Source: Chitinophagales bacterium | GTDB taxonomy: Bacteria > Bacteroidota > Bacteroidia > Chitinophagales > UBA2359 | Direction of reading: 5' to 3' | DNA: 64,000 nucleotides | Assembly: GCA_020628375.1 (NCBI GenBank) | Contig: JAHDFD010000023.1 | Span: 1 to 64,000 of the forward strand | Part shown: positions 17,391 to 25,811 of the stretch, piece by piece | How positions within the stretch are numbered: position 1 is the stretch's first letter | Layout: every line of letters starts with the position of its first letter | Program-made: the position numbers and the translations under genes | Notes under the pieces: generated by a model | Database searches by the model: none | Told to the model about the DNA's origin: nothing | The model's input: the letters and a program-made list of their open reading frames with translations, nothing else

Positions 17391-19016
17391 TTAACGAAGT
17401 AGAATGAATAAAATTTGTGCAATCACTATTTTAGAAATAAGTGCGATCGGAAACATCATCACATAACCATACATTGGAATGCGGTTATTGGTTCGTGATT
17501 GGGCAAAATCAAGTATTGCCGGTTGATTGGCAACAATGCCTAATAAGAAACTGAAAGGCTTCTTCAAAAATTTATAACCTACCAATAAAATGGAAAATGC
17601 TGTAAGCAAGCTGATAACTGCGCTGGCAATGAATATCCAGAATCCTTTGATCGAAAGGCTTTCAAAAAAGGCATTACCAGAACTAACTCCTATACTTGCT
17701 AAAAGCAATATCAAACCTATTTGCTGAAGGGTTACATTAGCACTATAAGGCAATGCCCAAACAATGGGACCCGTTCTGCGAATCGCGCCTAAGATCAAAC
17801 CAACAATTAAAGGACCTCCGGCATAGCCAAGATTAAAATTCAAACTCGATCCCATTGAGATCTGAACAGTTCCAAGCATTAAGCCCATTCCAATTCCCAA
17901 ACCAAAAGAAAATAGGTTTACCTGACTTGATTTCTGATAAGAATCTCCGAAGAATTTTGATAAGCCACGTAAATCTTCTCGCTTGGCAATAAAGCGGATT
18001 CTGTCGCCTAATTCTAAAACAGTTTCACCCTTTGCCAACATTTCAATATCTCCCCTTCTAATGCGGGTAATAACTGCGTCGTACTGTTTATCTATTTCTA
18101 AAGAAGCAATCGTCTTTCCCACAACTTCAGGATTGGACACGAAGATATTTCTTGCATCGAATAATCGACGATCGTATTCCAAATGAGAATCTGACTCTTT
18201 ACCCAACACTTTTATTGCATCTTCTACACTATCATCACTTCCTGCCAACATAACTATATCGCCCATACGGAAAACAGTATCCCATCTGGTTAAAGAAAAT
18301 TTTTCATTGTGATAAATTCTGCCGAAGGTTACATCCCAGTTATATTTCCGGAATAACTCACGAACAGGAATTTCGCATATTTCAGGATTTGTAATTTCAA
18401 GACTCGTACTAGAAAGTGATTCTTCTACCGGGTATTCTTTTTTCAATAATTGCTTCTCCTTCTTATAATCGATCTTCAGAATTTTTTCCATTAAAAGAAT
18501 AGCAATAATGCCGCCCAAAACGCCCATAGGATAGGAAAAAGTGTAAGCAATTACCACCTCTTCAATGAGCAATTCATTATCAACATCTGTAAGCGTATTA
18601 ATGTAATCTATAACACCTGCTAATGCTGGTGTATTGGTCGTACTTCCTGCGTAGGCTCCGGTAATGGTTGCTGCTGAAAAACCAAATAGAATAGATAATG
18701 CTGCTGCAATTATTCCGGAAAAAATGAGCATTGCTAAAATGAAGCCAAAATCTTTAAGTCCATTTTTCTTATAGCTTTTGAAAAAGGCAGGACCTGAACT
18801 TAAACCAATTGAATAAACAAAAAGAGAAAGCCCTAAAAGCAAGATAATTTCGGGGATTTTCAACTCGGGGCTTAAGCCACCAAACGCCAAGCCAGTAAAA
18901 AGTACTGCGGCTACTCCTAATGAACTTCCTTTATATTTAATACTTCCGATCAAATAACCTAAAGAAGCCACAGTAAAGAGTAGAAGCAAAGGATATTCGA
19001 TTAAGTATTGAACCAT
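17391..19016 (-). CDS. AspT/YidE-type transporter with RCK_C domains
   Basis: 541 residues. Two hydrophobic halves, each of about five helices (1-180 and 370-541), surround a cytosolic centre with two TrkA-C/RCK_C-like domains (about 210-290 and 295-375; for example VFRMGDIVMLAGSDDSVEDA and ELGDRIRFIAKREDLRG). This is the layout of the aspartate:alanine exchanger family, including YidE/YbjL. Signature stretches ITGAYAGSTTNTPALAGVID and PFSFLLGIVANQPAILDFAQ are present. The substrate is not certain. Closely followed by the Nudix gene. Confidence 0.87.
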   Translation of the reverse strand: MVQYLIEYPLLLLFTVASLGYLIGSIKYKGSSLGVAAVLFTGLAFGGLSPELKIPEIILLLGLSLFVYSIGLSSGPAFFKSYKKNGLKDFGFILAMLIFSGIIAAALSILFGFSAATITGAYAGSTTNTPALAGVIDYINTLTDVDNELLIEEVVIAYTFSYPMGVLGGIIAILLMEKILKIDYKKEKQLLKKEYPVEESLSSTSLEITNPEICEIPVRELFRKYNWDVTFGRIYHNEKFSLTRWDTVFRMGDIVMLAGSDDSVEDAIKVLGKESDSHLEYDRRLFDARNIFVSNPEVVGKTIASLEIDKQYDAVITRIRRGDIEMLAKGETVLELGDRIRFIAKREDLRGLSKFFGDSYQKSSQVNLFSFGLGIGMGLMLGTVQISMGSSLNFNLGYAGGPLIVGLILGAIRRTGPIVWALPYSANVTLQQIGLILLLASIGVSSGNAFFESLSIKGFWIFIASAVISLLTAFSILLVGYKFLKKPFSFLLGIVANQPAILDFAQSRTNNRIPMYGYVMMFPIALISKIVIAQILFILLR

Positions 19017-19104
19017 ATTCTGAAATTAAAATACAAAGTTCGGACAGCTTTGATTCAGTTATACTTTTTTCTTTGGAGAAATAGGAAAATAAGTCCTTTA
19101 GGAT

Positions 19105-19173
19105 TTCCATGTTAAAATATTTCCTAAATATGCCGTAATTTAGAAATCAGATCATTGATATTTTAACATGGAA
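19105..19173 (+). promoter_or_regulatory. 16-bp inverted repeat spanning the start codon of the hydroxylase-CDGSH gene
   Basis: TTCCATGTTAAAATAT at 19105-19120 is repeated as its exact reverse complement at 19158-19173, where it contains the ATG at 19168. As RNA the arms would close a 37-base loop and bury the start codon and the ribosome entry region; as DNA it could be a protein-binding site. The left arm also holds an ATG that opens a short reading frame of nine codons. Function is inferred, the repeat itself is directly visible. Confidence 0.5.
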
Positions 19174-20247
19174 TTATTCGGCATTAAAGATTTTGACTCG
19201 ATCCTTGTCTTGGGTATATTGATCTTTTTTGCCTTAATCGAAACGATTTCGGGGCATTTAAAAAATAGTAAACGCAAAGGAAATGACTGGATTCAGGAAG
19301 CGGGTAGTTTCTTTTTACTTTCAGGATTTATAAAACCGGCAACTATATTAACAGTTATCTTTTTAGGCAACACTTTATTTGCTAATACAACACATTTCCT
19401 TTCATCCTGGTCTATTCTTTTATCCCTTCCCTTTTATTTACTGATCGACGATCTATTACAATATTGGTATCATCGTTCTGCACACGAATATACTTTCTTA
19501 TGGAAGTTACACAGACCACATCATCAGGCTGAAGAAATGGGTTATTTTGTATCTTACAGAAATGCTGTTTTATATTATCTGCTCATGCCTAATATATGGT
19601 GGATGGGTATTTGTACTTTTTTAGGTGGTGGATTAGCGGTTGCCATTGGTTTAATTCTCAAACAAATTGTTATTATCAGTTCGCATAGTACTGTAAAATG
19701 GGATGCAGGTATGTATCAACATAATTTCTTTAAGCCTTTTGTTTACCTTTTAGAACGCGTTATTATCACACCTGCTTTTCATCATGGTCATCATGGAAAA
19801 TCGCAAGTAGATGGCATAAGTGAACCTAATGGAAATTATGGCAATATGTTTTCGATCTGGGATCAGCTATTCGGAACAGCAAAGTTTGCACATAAGTTTC
19901 CCAAAGAATATGGTTTACCAATTAACCCAAAAGAAAACTGGCAAGCTCCAATGCTTTACCCACTCGTTCATGCAAAAGAAAACAACAGTGAGCTATCGAA
20001 AGGATTTAAGCACGAGGTAACAAGTAGTAACGATGCAATTATTATTGAATTAGAAAAGGGGAAAAATTATTTGTGGTGTGCTTGCGGGAAAAGTAAATGT
20101 CAACCCTTTTGTGATGGTTCGCATCATGGTTCAAAGTTTAAACCTGTTTTATTTGAAGCCAAAAGGAATGGTAAGGTCAAACTTTGTAATTGTAAAATCA
20201 CTAAAAACCCACCATTTTGTGATAACTCACATGAAGCTTTGAAGTAA
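19168..20247 (+). CDS. fatty acid hydroxylase/sterol desaturase fused to two CDGSH motifs
   Basis: 359 residues, an integral membrane di-iron oxygenase joined to an iron-sulfur tail. The membrane part has the histidine boxes HRSAH (102-106), HRPHH (115-119) and HHGHH (205-209), which ligate the di-iron centre in this superfamily. The C-terminus carries two CDGSH-type [2Fe-2S] motifs: CACGKSKCQPFCDGSH (304-319) and CNCKITKNPPFCDNSH (340-355), each with the three Cys and one His ligands. The tail could pass electrons to the di-iron site or sense redox state; this is inference. Transcribed alone, with an inverted repeat over the start codon. Confidence 0.9.
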   Translation: MELFGIKDFDSILVLGILIFFALIETISGHLKNSKRKGNDWIQEAGSFFLLSGFIKPATILTVIFLGNTLFANTTHFLSSWSILLSLPFYLLIDDLLQYWYHRSAHEYTFLWKLHRPHHQAEEMGYFVSYRNAVLYYLLMPNIWWMGICTFLGGGLAVAIGLILKQIVIISSHSTVKWDAGMYQHNFFKPFVYLLERVIITPAFHHGHHGKSQVDGISEPNGNYGNMFSIWDQLFGTAKFAHKFPKEYGLPINPKENWQAPMLYPLVHAKENNSELSKGFKHEVTSSNDAIIIELEKGKNYLWCACGKSKCQPFCDGSHHGSKFKPVLFEAKRNGKVKLCNCKITKNPPFCDNSHEALK

Positions 20248-20264
20248 TGTATTCCAAAATAATA

Positions 20265-20318
20265 AACCCCAACTCATGTCATAGTGAGCCTCCCGAATCT
20301 ATGACATGAGTTGGGGTT
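20265..20318. terminator. long perfect hairpin between convergent genes
   Basis: Two perfect 20-base arms (20265-20284 and 20299-20318, AACCCCAACTCATGTCATAG and its complement) enclose a 14-base loop. It lies just after the hydroxylase gene and before the end of the phasin-like gene. It is longer than an ordinary terminator and ends in A/T-rich rather than strictly T-run sequence, so a repeat origin is possible. Confidence 0.6.
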
Positions 20319-20449
20319 ATAAAATTGGTTCTTTTGAGTTTTGAAGCTTCCAAAAAAAGAAAACCAGCACACAGTATATTGCGGCTGGCTGTCCTCCTCT
20401 AATTATTCAAAAACTTCATCCGAAGTCGTCATTCAATTGAGTGTTCTAA

Positions 20450-20806
20450 TTACTTAGACGCTTTTGTAGCTTTAGAAACTTTTGCTTTAGGCGCTACCTC
20501 TTTGCTTTGTACAGTTTTTAACTGACGCTCTAATTTAGCAATTCTTTTGCTTAATGCTTGGTAATCAGAGTTTGTAGGGATTTCTAAACGACGAACGATA
20601 GATTCGATCAACTCAGAAGTTCTTTTTTCAAACTCGTTACGCTTGCTTTCTGTTGAGCTTACGAATTCATCAACGATTTTCTTTCCTTCTTCCTGAGGTA
20701 CTTTTCCCTGATCTACTAAATCGTTAACAGTTTTTTGTAATTTTTCAGTTGTAGTTGCTACTAATCCAACTCCTGTGTACAATACTTTTTTTACTAATTC
20801 TTCCAT
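20450..20806 (-). CDS. phasin-like protein
   Basis: 118 residues, almost wholly helical: TTEKLQKTVNDLVDQGKVPQ, then EEGKKIVDEFVSSTESKRNE and a coiled-coil ALSKRIAKLERQLKTVQ, ending in an Ala/Lys-rich tail (APKAKVSKATKASK). This is the pattern of phasin/PhaF-like polyhydroxyalkanoate granule-associated proteins, which are also found in species without PHA synthase. No PHA biosynthesis gene is in the window, so a role at granules is uncertain. Single gene. Confidence 0.75.
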   Translation of the reverse strand: MEELVKKVLYTGVGLVATTTEKLQKTVNDLVDQGKVPQEEGKKIVDEFVSSTESKRNEFEKRTSELIESIVRRLEIPTNSDYQALSKRIAKLERQLKTVQSKEVAPKAKVSKATKASK

Positions 20807-21162
20807 CTTGAAATAAATTTAAATATTTGAACAATTAATTAATATTATCAATTTGATGGTACAAATTTAAGTTCACTATTTACCATTGTTCAAGTTTTAG
20901 CAAAAGTTGGGCTATAATAATTAGCAGAACTATCCTAGGAATATTGCTTTTTACACTTTTATATATACAAGATGGTATAGTAGTATAGTTTTGATAGCAA
21001 AAAATGGTAATTTCTTCAACAAAAGGGACCTTTTCGGCTATTTTTTAACTATACTTCATGGTATAGCCGTCTTTTTGCATTCATTTCGTATAGTTGATAT
21101 AGCTGAACGAACCGTTTTAATACAAACAGATTAAGTAGCTTTGTTAAAATTGATAATTTAAA
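20807..21162. other. 356-bp non-coding gap with alternative hairpins
   Basis: No plausible gene. The stretch holds CGGCTAT (21035-21041) pairing with ATAGCCG (21063-21069), and CTATAC (21049-21054) pairing with GTATAG (21061-21066); the two pairings share bases and exclude each other. A TAnnTTTG element, TAGCTTTG, is at 21136-21143, 20 bases before the inferred TTG start of the acyltransferase. Confidence 0.5.
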
Positions 21163-22211
21163 TTGAAACTTAACTGGAACAGAATAAATATATTTTTGCC
21201 TTCGATTTACTAAGATCTTATGCTATACTTAGTGTAGTGATTTTTCACTTTCCTATCATTTCCGGAAACAAGTTTTTTGAATATTTATATGATTGTCTGC
21301 CCGGAGTTCCTTTGTTTTTTGCACTCAGTGGTTTTTTAATTACCAGAATTTTAATTTCCAATAAAAACAAAAAGAATAAAAAGGTACTTCTGAAAAGGTT
21401 TTATATAAGACGCTTTCTAAGAATATTCCCTATTTATTATTTGACAATTTTCTTTCTGCTTTTTGCTTATAGCTCTTATAAGCCTCAATTCATTTATGAT
21501 CTTTTATACTTATCAAACTTTAAAATTGGTTTTGATGGAAATTATCAGAATACCATAGCTCCACATTTCTGGACCTTAGCCGTAGAAGAACAATTCTATT
21601 TGTTCTGGCCAATAACTGTCATTTTATTCAGTAAAGAGTCGCTTAAACTTACAAGTTTTCTATTATTTATTACAGGTGTTTTCAGTTTAATTGGCAGTTA
21701 TTTTATTTCTCCTTATTGGCTTTTTTTTGTCGATAGAACTATTGGTGGTTTTACCTATATTGGTCTGGGATGCTTTTTAGCTTGTGTTTGTTCAGATGCT
21801 AAAATGCTCAAGCAATTCAATAATAACTTTTATTACCTGACTGCTATTCTAAGCATAATTGGTGTTTCAGGTTTTTATTTTTTGAATACGAATATACTCT
21901 TTACATTCTTCTTCAGCTTTCTGTTAATCGGTTTTTTGATCTTACTTTCTCTGAAACTGAATGCCTACCAGTTAAATAAATATTGGCTATTAAAACCGTT
22001 GGTATTTATTGGTAAAATCAGCTACGGTATTTATGTATTTCACATGTTCATTCCTGACTTATTGAACTATTTCAACTTAACATTTACTGATTACAAGAAA
22101 GTGAGCTTATTCAACCTTGGTGTTTTGATCGTATCGGTTATAGTAGCCTCTTTATCCTGGTTTACGATAGAAAGGTTTTTTATTAATCTGAAAAACAAGT
22201 TTCCTTATTAA
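21163..22211 (+). CDS. acyltransferase 3 (OafA-like) with apparent 5' frameshift
   Basis: Membrane acyltransferase family that O-acylates surface polysaccharides or other glycans. From the GTG at 21237 the frame reads 324 residues with about nine helices, including the conserved VEEQFYLFWPI. The conserved family start is present but out of one frame: TTG at 21163 encodes MKLNWNRINIF, while the downstream frame encodes AFDLLRSYAILSVVIFHFP just before 21237. One extra T in the T5 run at 21193-21197 would join them into MKLNWNRINIFFAFDLLRS. So the gene has a one-base deletion, a sequencing error, or phase variation; otherwise a rare start codon is used. A TAGCTTTG -7 element at 21136 supports the upstream start. 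Confidence 0.8.
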
Positions 22212-22221
22212 TTCAACAATA

Positions 22222-22257
22222 AACGCCCTGACAGGGTTAAGATCCTACCAGGGCGTT
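22222..22257. terminator. bidirectional hairpin terminator
   Basis: AACGCCCTG (22222-22230) pairs with CAGGGCGTT (22249-22257), extended by further imperfect pairs inside. It separates the converging acyltransferase and CBS genes and is followed by T/A-rich sequence. Confidence 0.75.
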
Positions 22258-22282
22258 GGTTATTTATTTTGTATTTTTTGTA

Positions 22283-22954
22283 TCAGATATTCAGATAATG
22301 CATAAGTGCATCGTAATTTTCCTGAAGATCTTCTTGTCCGGTTGTAAGATCTGCCTGAATAATTGCTTCTGCTTCATAGTCGTAACGTTCGAAAGTCGCT
22401 ATCAAACGCATTGTTTCAGGCGTGTTTACTTTTAACAAAACACGTACTTCACTAGCTTCAGCATCATAATCTAAAATACTACTCAGTACCTTCGCTTCGT
22501 TCGATTCTACGATCTGTGCAATTTCTGCCATTGAATATTTAGCAGCAGGCATGACTAAGGCAATTAACCCACCTTTACCATAAAAAGAATACTGATTTGC
22601 CAACGCATTAATAACCATTTGCTGTGTTACCAAGCCCTGATATCTTCCAAGATCATCAACTACGGGTATCGCCGAAAGCTTGTGTTGTTGCATTTTCACC
22701 AATAATTCAAAAACAGAATCATTTTTATAGGCTGTGGTTTCGGCACTATTCCACTCAATTACTTCTAACTGTTCATAAAGATCTTCCTGATCTAAAACCT
22801 GATATTCTGAAATAATGCTCTGAAGAAATCCTTCTTCATTCACATAAGCCAAATGTTGTATATGTTGCTCGCCCATCCATTCTAATGCCTGAATAAAGGT
22901 ATTGTTGGGCTTCAATGCCGGAATTGTTTTATTAAGGAGCGTCTGTGCTATCAT
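22283..22954 (-). CDS. CBS domain pair protein
   Basis: 223 residues. Two CBS domains fill the N-terminal half (about 1-60, ending YVNEEGFLQSIISEYQVL, and 65-125, containing LVKMQQHKLSAIPVVDDLGRYQG). The rest (MAEIAQIVESNEAKVLSSIL and VRVLLKVNTPETMRLIATFE) looks like an ACT-like regulatory region. It most likely binds adenosine nucleotides and regulates something unknown; no enzyme is fused or adjacent. A similar stand-alone protein is common in Bacteroidota. Confidence 0.82.
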   Translation of the reverse strand: MIAQTLLNKTIPALKPNNTFIQALEWMGEQHIQHLAYVNEEGFLQSIISEYQVLDQEDLYEQLEVIEWNSAETTAYKNDSVFELLVKMQQHKLSAIPVVDDLGRYQGLVTQQMVINALANQYSFYGKGGLIALVMPAAKYSMAEIAQIVESNEAKVLSSILDYDAEASEVRVLLKVNTPETMRLIATFERYDYEAEAIIQADLTTGQEDLQENYDALMHYLNI

Positions 22955-23050
22955 ACTTCAAAAATTTAGTGCGTTAATCTTAGAACACTTGTAAATACCA
23001 AAAGTTAAAAAACCAACGCAGTTTCAGGTGATATTTTTTAATCTGTTAAG

Positions 23051-23806
23051 TTACAAACTTTGCAGAAATTTCTCCAATATACGATTAAAAGTTTGAGGAT
23101 GTTCCATCATTGGAGCATGACCACAATTTTTTAACATAAATAATTCTGAATTCGGTAATAAGTCGTCAAATTTTTCACCAACAAAAGCAGGTGTAACCTT
23201 GTCTTCCTTTCCCCATATTAGCAAGCTCGGCATAGTTAGCTTGTGTAAATGCGCTTCCATATTCTGACGAATAGCTGACTTGGCAGTCAACACCACATTA
23301 ATCGCTTTCTTACGATCGTTTACAGTCGAAAAAACTTCGTCGATCAATGCTTTACTTGCAACATCAGGATCAAAAAAGACTTCCTGTGTTTTTTTAGTAA
23401 TATAATCGTAGTCTCCTCTTCTTGGAAACCCATCTCCTAATGCACTCTCATACAAACCAGAGCTTCCGGTAAGCGTAAGGCTTTTTACTTTTTCTGAATG
23501 ATGTAAGCAGAAAAGCAGGGAAATGTGTCCACCTAAAGAATTGCCTACCAAATTTAGATTATCTAATTGCTTGAAATTCACAAAATCAACGATAAAATCT
23601 TTTAAGGCTAATACAGAAATTTCTTCTCGTGGTAATTCATATAAAGGAAGCATGGGAATAACCACCTTGTATTTTTCAGAAAAGTGCTCAATCAAAACAG
23701 AGAAATTACTGAGCGCTCCGAATAAACCATGTAATAATAATATTACCTCACCTTCGCCTTGCTCAACGTATTTGAACTTCTCTTCTTCTATAATCTGAAA
23801 ATCCAT
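23051..23806 (-). CDS. alpha/beta hydrolase
   Basis: 251 residues, cytosolic, no signal peptide. Oxyanion-hole HGLFG at residues 26-30, nucleophile elbow GNSLGG with S90, acid region LLIWGKEDKVTPAF, and catalytic His in LKNCGHAPMMEHP near the C-terminus. The layout matches esterases and C-C bond hydrolases of the MhpC/BphD type, but the substrate cannot be assigned. It follows the flavoprotein gene at 23892 by 85 bases in the same direction and may be read with it. Confidence 0.85.
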   Translation of the reverse strand: MDFQIIEEEKFKYVEQGEGEVILLLHGLFGALSNFSVLIEHFSEKYKVVIPMLPLYELPREEISVLALKDFIVDFVNFKQLDNLNLVGNSLGGHISLLFCLHHSEKVKSLTLTGSSGLYESALGDGFPRRGDYDYITKKTQEVFFDPDVASKALIDEVFSTVNDRKKAINVVLTAKSAIRQNMEAHLHKLTMPSLLIWGKEDKVTPAFVGEKFDDLLPNSELFMLKNCGHAPMMEHPQTFNRILEKFLQSL

Positions 23807-23891
23807 GCTTTCTTTTTTAGCGAATGCAAAGGTAGGTTATTGATATTTGTCAATTACATTATTCTTCAATATTTGAATAAGCACCATCTTC

Positions 23892-24566
23892 TTACTCATA
23901 AAAAACCGACATATCCTTTAGCCCCTTTCTTTCAAGTTCAGGAACCTGACAATCTTCGGCAGGATAGCCGACTGGAATAAGCAAGAAAGGCTTTTCATTT
24001 ACTGGACGATTCAACACCTTTATCAAGAAATTCATAGGACTTGGGGTATGTGTTAAAGAACACAAACCGGCATTATGAATAGCTGCCAATAGAAAACCGG
24101 CCGCTAAACCAACCGATTCATTTACATAATAATTTTTGCTCTTATTACCATCTGCATCCAGGTCATACGATTTTTTGAATACCACAATTACCCAGGGTAC
24201 TGTTTCAATAAATGGCTTATTCCAGTCAGTATTGAAAGGTGAAAGGTCTTCTAACCATTCATCGCTCATTCTACCATGATAATTTTCGTATTCTTCTTTT
24301 TCAGCTGCTTCCCGCATTTGCTTTTTAATATCAGGATTGCTCACTGCACAAAATGTCCATGGTTGCTTGTGTGCACCTGAAGGTGCAGAAGATGCCGTTC
24401 TAATAATGTTTTCTATAACTTCTTTAGGAACAGGTTTATCTGAAAAATGTCTGATAGAACGACGCTTATCCATTAACTCATAAAATGCTTTTGATCGTTG
24501 CAAACTTTCTTCTTCAGAAAAATCGGCAGTTTGATATGGAATGAATTTATGTTCTACTTCACTCAT
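23892..24566 (-). CDS. iodotyrosine deiodinase-like nitroreductase
   Basis: 224 residues of the FMN nitroreductase fold. FMN-binding stretches are RRSIRHFSDKPVP (35-47), SSAPSGAHKQPWTF (59-72) and LLIPVGYP. The iodotyrosine deiodinase signature is complete: E92, Y96 and K117 occur with the spacing of the three substrate-lid residues of vertebrate and bacterial IYD enzymes (E, +4 Y, +21 K), and the lid-region and C-terminal stretches (EEYENYHGRMSDEW; NYYVNESVGLAAGFLLAAIHN) follow the same family. It probably performs reductive dehalogenation of halotyrosines, or a related reduction. An alpha/beta hydrolase follows downstream. Confidence 0.85.
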   Translation of the reverse strand: MSEVEHKFIPYQTADFSEEESLQRSKAFYELMDKRRSIRHFSDKPVPKEVIENIIRTASSAPSGAHKQPWTFCAVSNPDIKKQMREAAEKEEYENYHGRMSDEWLEDLSPFNTDWNKPFIETVPWVIVVFKKSYDLDADGNKSKNYYVNESVGLAAGFLLAAIHNAGLCSLTHTPSPMNFLIKVLNRPVNEKPFLLIPVGYPAEDCQVPELERKGLKDMSVFYE

Positions 24567-24767
24567 CTTACTATAATTAAATTAGCACAAAGTTCACACA
24601 TCTTTTAATATATATAGAGTGCCATAAAGACAATTCTGTATTTAATGTAGGATATTTAATAAATATATGGAATTCTGAATAACAATATTCAACTTAAAAA
24701 TAGAAAAAATAATTTTTTTTGAAATTGCTTGTAACAAAATCGCAGGCTCAATCGTCATGCTTTTGAA

Positions 24768-25259
24768 ATGACTGCTGAAGAGTTCAAATATCAAATTCTA
24801 CCATTAAAGCAAATGTTTTTCCGCTTTGCTTTAAGTATTGTCAAAAGTGCAGAAGTTGCAGAAGATATAGTACAGGATGTATTATTAAAAATGTGGCAGA
24901 AAGCAGATGAGGTAGAAAACCATAAAGCTTGGGGAATGCGTTTGATCCGCAACCTTTCGCTTGATAAATTAAAAGCTTCGCAGGCGAAAGTGGTTGGAAT
25001 CGCTGATGGTTTCAGTATGGAAACATCCATGCCGAGCCCGTTGGATAATACAATAGGAAAAAACATTTCTTCTTTGTTACAGAAAGCACTCGATAACCTG
25101 AATGAACAACAGCGAATGTGTTGGCAATTAAGGGAAATAGAATCGTATAGTTATCAGGAAATTGCCGATACCTGTAATTTAACTTTAGATCAGGTAAGAG
25201 TCAATATATTCAGAGCAAGAAAAAGTTTACAGCAACAATTACAAGTATTAAGATCATGA
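24768..25259 (+). CDS. ECF RNA polymerase sigma factor
   Basis: 163 residues with sigma-70 region 2 (FALSIVKSAEVAEDIVQDVL, about residues 20-40, and NHKAWGMRLIRNLSLDKLKA) and region 4 (LNEQQRMCWQLREIESYSYQEIADTCNLT...RVNIFRARKSLQQQL). It is the first gene of a four-gene set with 25256, 25812 and 26399; the stop overlaps the next start (ATGA, 25256-25259), so the two are translationally coupled. In Bacteroidota such sigma genes commonly sit beside a small membrane protein and DUF4252 genes. Confidence 0.93.
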   Translation: MTAEEFKYQILPLKQMFFRFALSIVKSAEVAEDIVQDVLLKMWQKADEVENHKAWGMRLIRNLSLDKLKASQAKVVGIADGFSMETSMPSPLDNTIGKNISSLLQKALDNLNEQQRMCWQLREIESYSYQEIADTCNLTLDQVRVNIFRARKSLQQQLQVLRS

Positions 25260-25744
25260 ACAGAGCACAAATAGACATATTACTGGAGAAATACTGGAAC
25301 GCTGAGACCTCATTGGCAGATGAGCAGACTTTGAAAGAATATTTTTCTTACAATGAAGTGCCGGAGGATTTGAAAATGTATCAGGATTTTTTCGCAGAAG
25401 TGCAAGAACAACAAATTCCTGTATTGAGTGATGACTTTGATGAAAAGATCATGACTCAGATAGAAAAAGAGAAAGTAGTAAAGCTTAATAATAGTCAACT
25501 ACGAACACGATTCTGGCAAATTGCTGCAATATTTCTTATTGTTATTGGAACAAGCTTATTCATTATTTCAGATATAGATACTAACTCGAGTGCGCTTTCT
25601 AAAGCCGAATATGCTGAAGCCGAGAAAGCATACACAGAAACTAAATTGGCATTGGGTCTTGTTTCCCGAAAACTTAAAAAAGGGCAACGGCCGCTTATTC
25701 AACTCGGAAAGTTCAATCAGAATTTTCAGATGAAATTCAAATAA
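25256..25744 (+). CDS. membrane protein coupled to ECF sigma factor, putative anti-sigma factor
   Basis: 162 residues. An N-terminal cytosolic part of about 80 residues, acidic (ETSLADEQTLKEYFSYNEVP), then one membrane helix RTRFWQIAAIFLIVIGTSLF, then a C-terminal part of about 50 residues. There is no visible zinc-anti-sigma HxxxCxxC motif. Its single-span topology and 4-base overlap with the sigma gene suggest it holds or tunes the sigma factor, which is inference from context. Followed after 67 bases by the first DUF4252 gene. Confidence 0.72.
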   Translation: MNRAQIDILLEKYWNAETSLADEQTLKEYFSYNEVPEDLKMYQDFFAEVQEQQIPVLSDDFDEKIMTQIEKEKVVKLNNSQLRTRFWQIAAIFLIVIGTSLFIISDIDTNSSALSKAEYAEAEKAYTETKLALGLVSRKLKKGQRPLIQLGKFNQNFQMKFK

Positions 25745-25811
25745 AATTACTTAAGTACTTATAAACCCAAGAATTGCAATTCTATTTAAAACAAATTTAA
25801 AATTTACCGAT

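Noticed and set aside
24601-24767. Autoregulatory ECF promoter upstream of the sigma gene
   Set aside because: The gap is AT-rich and I could not define a repeated motif shared with the DUF4252 genes.
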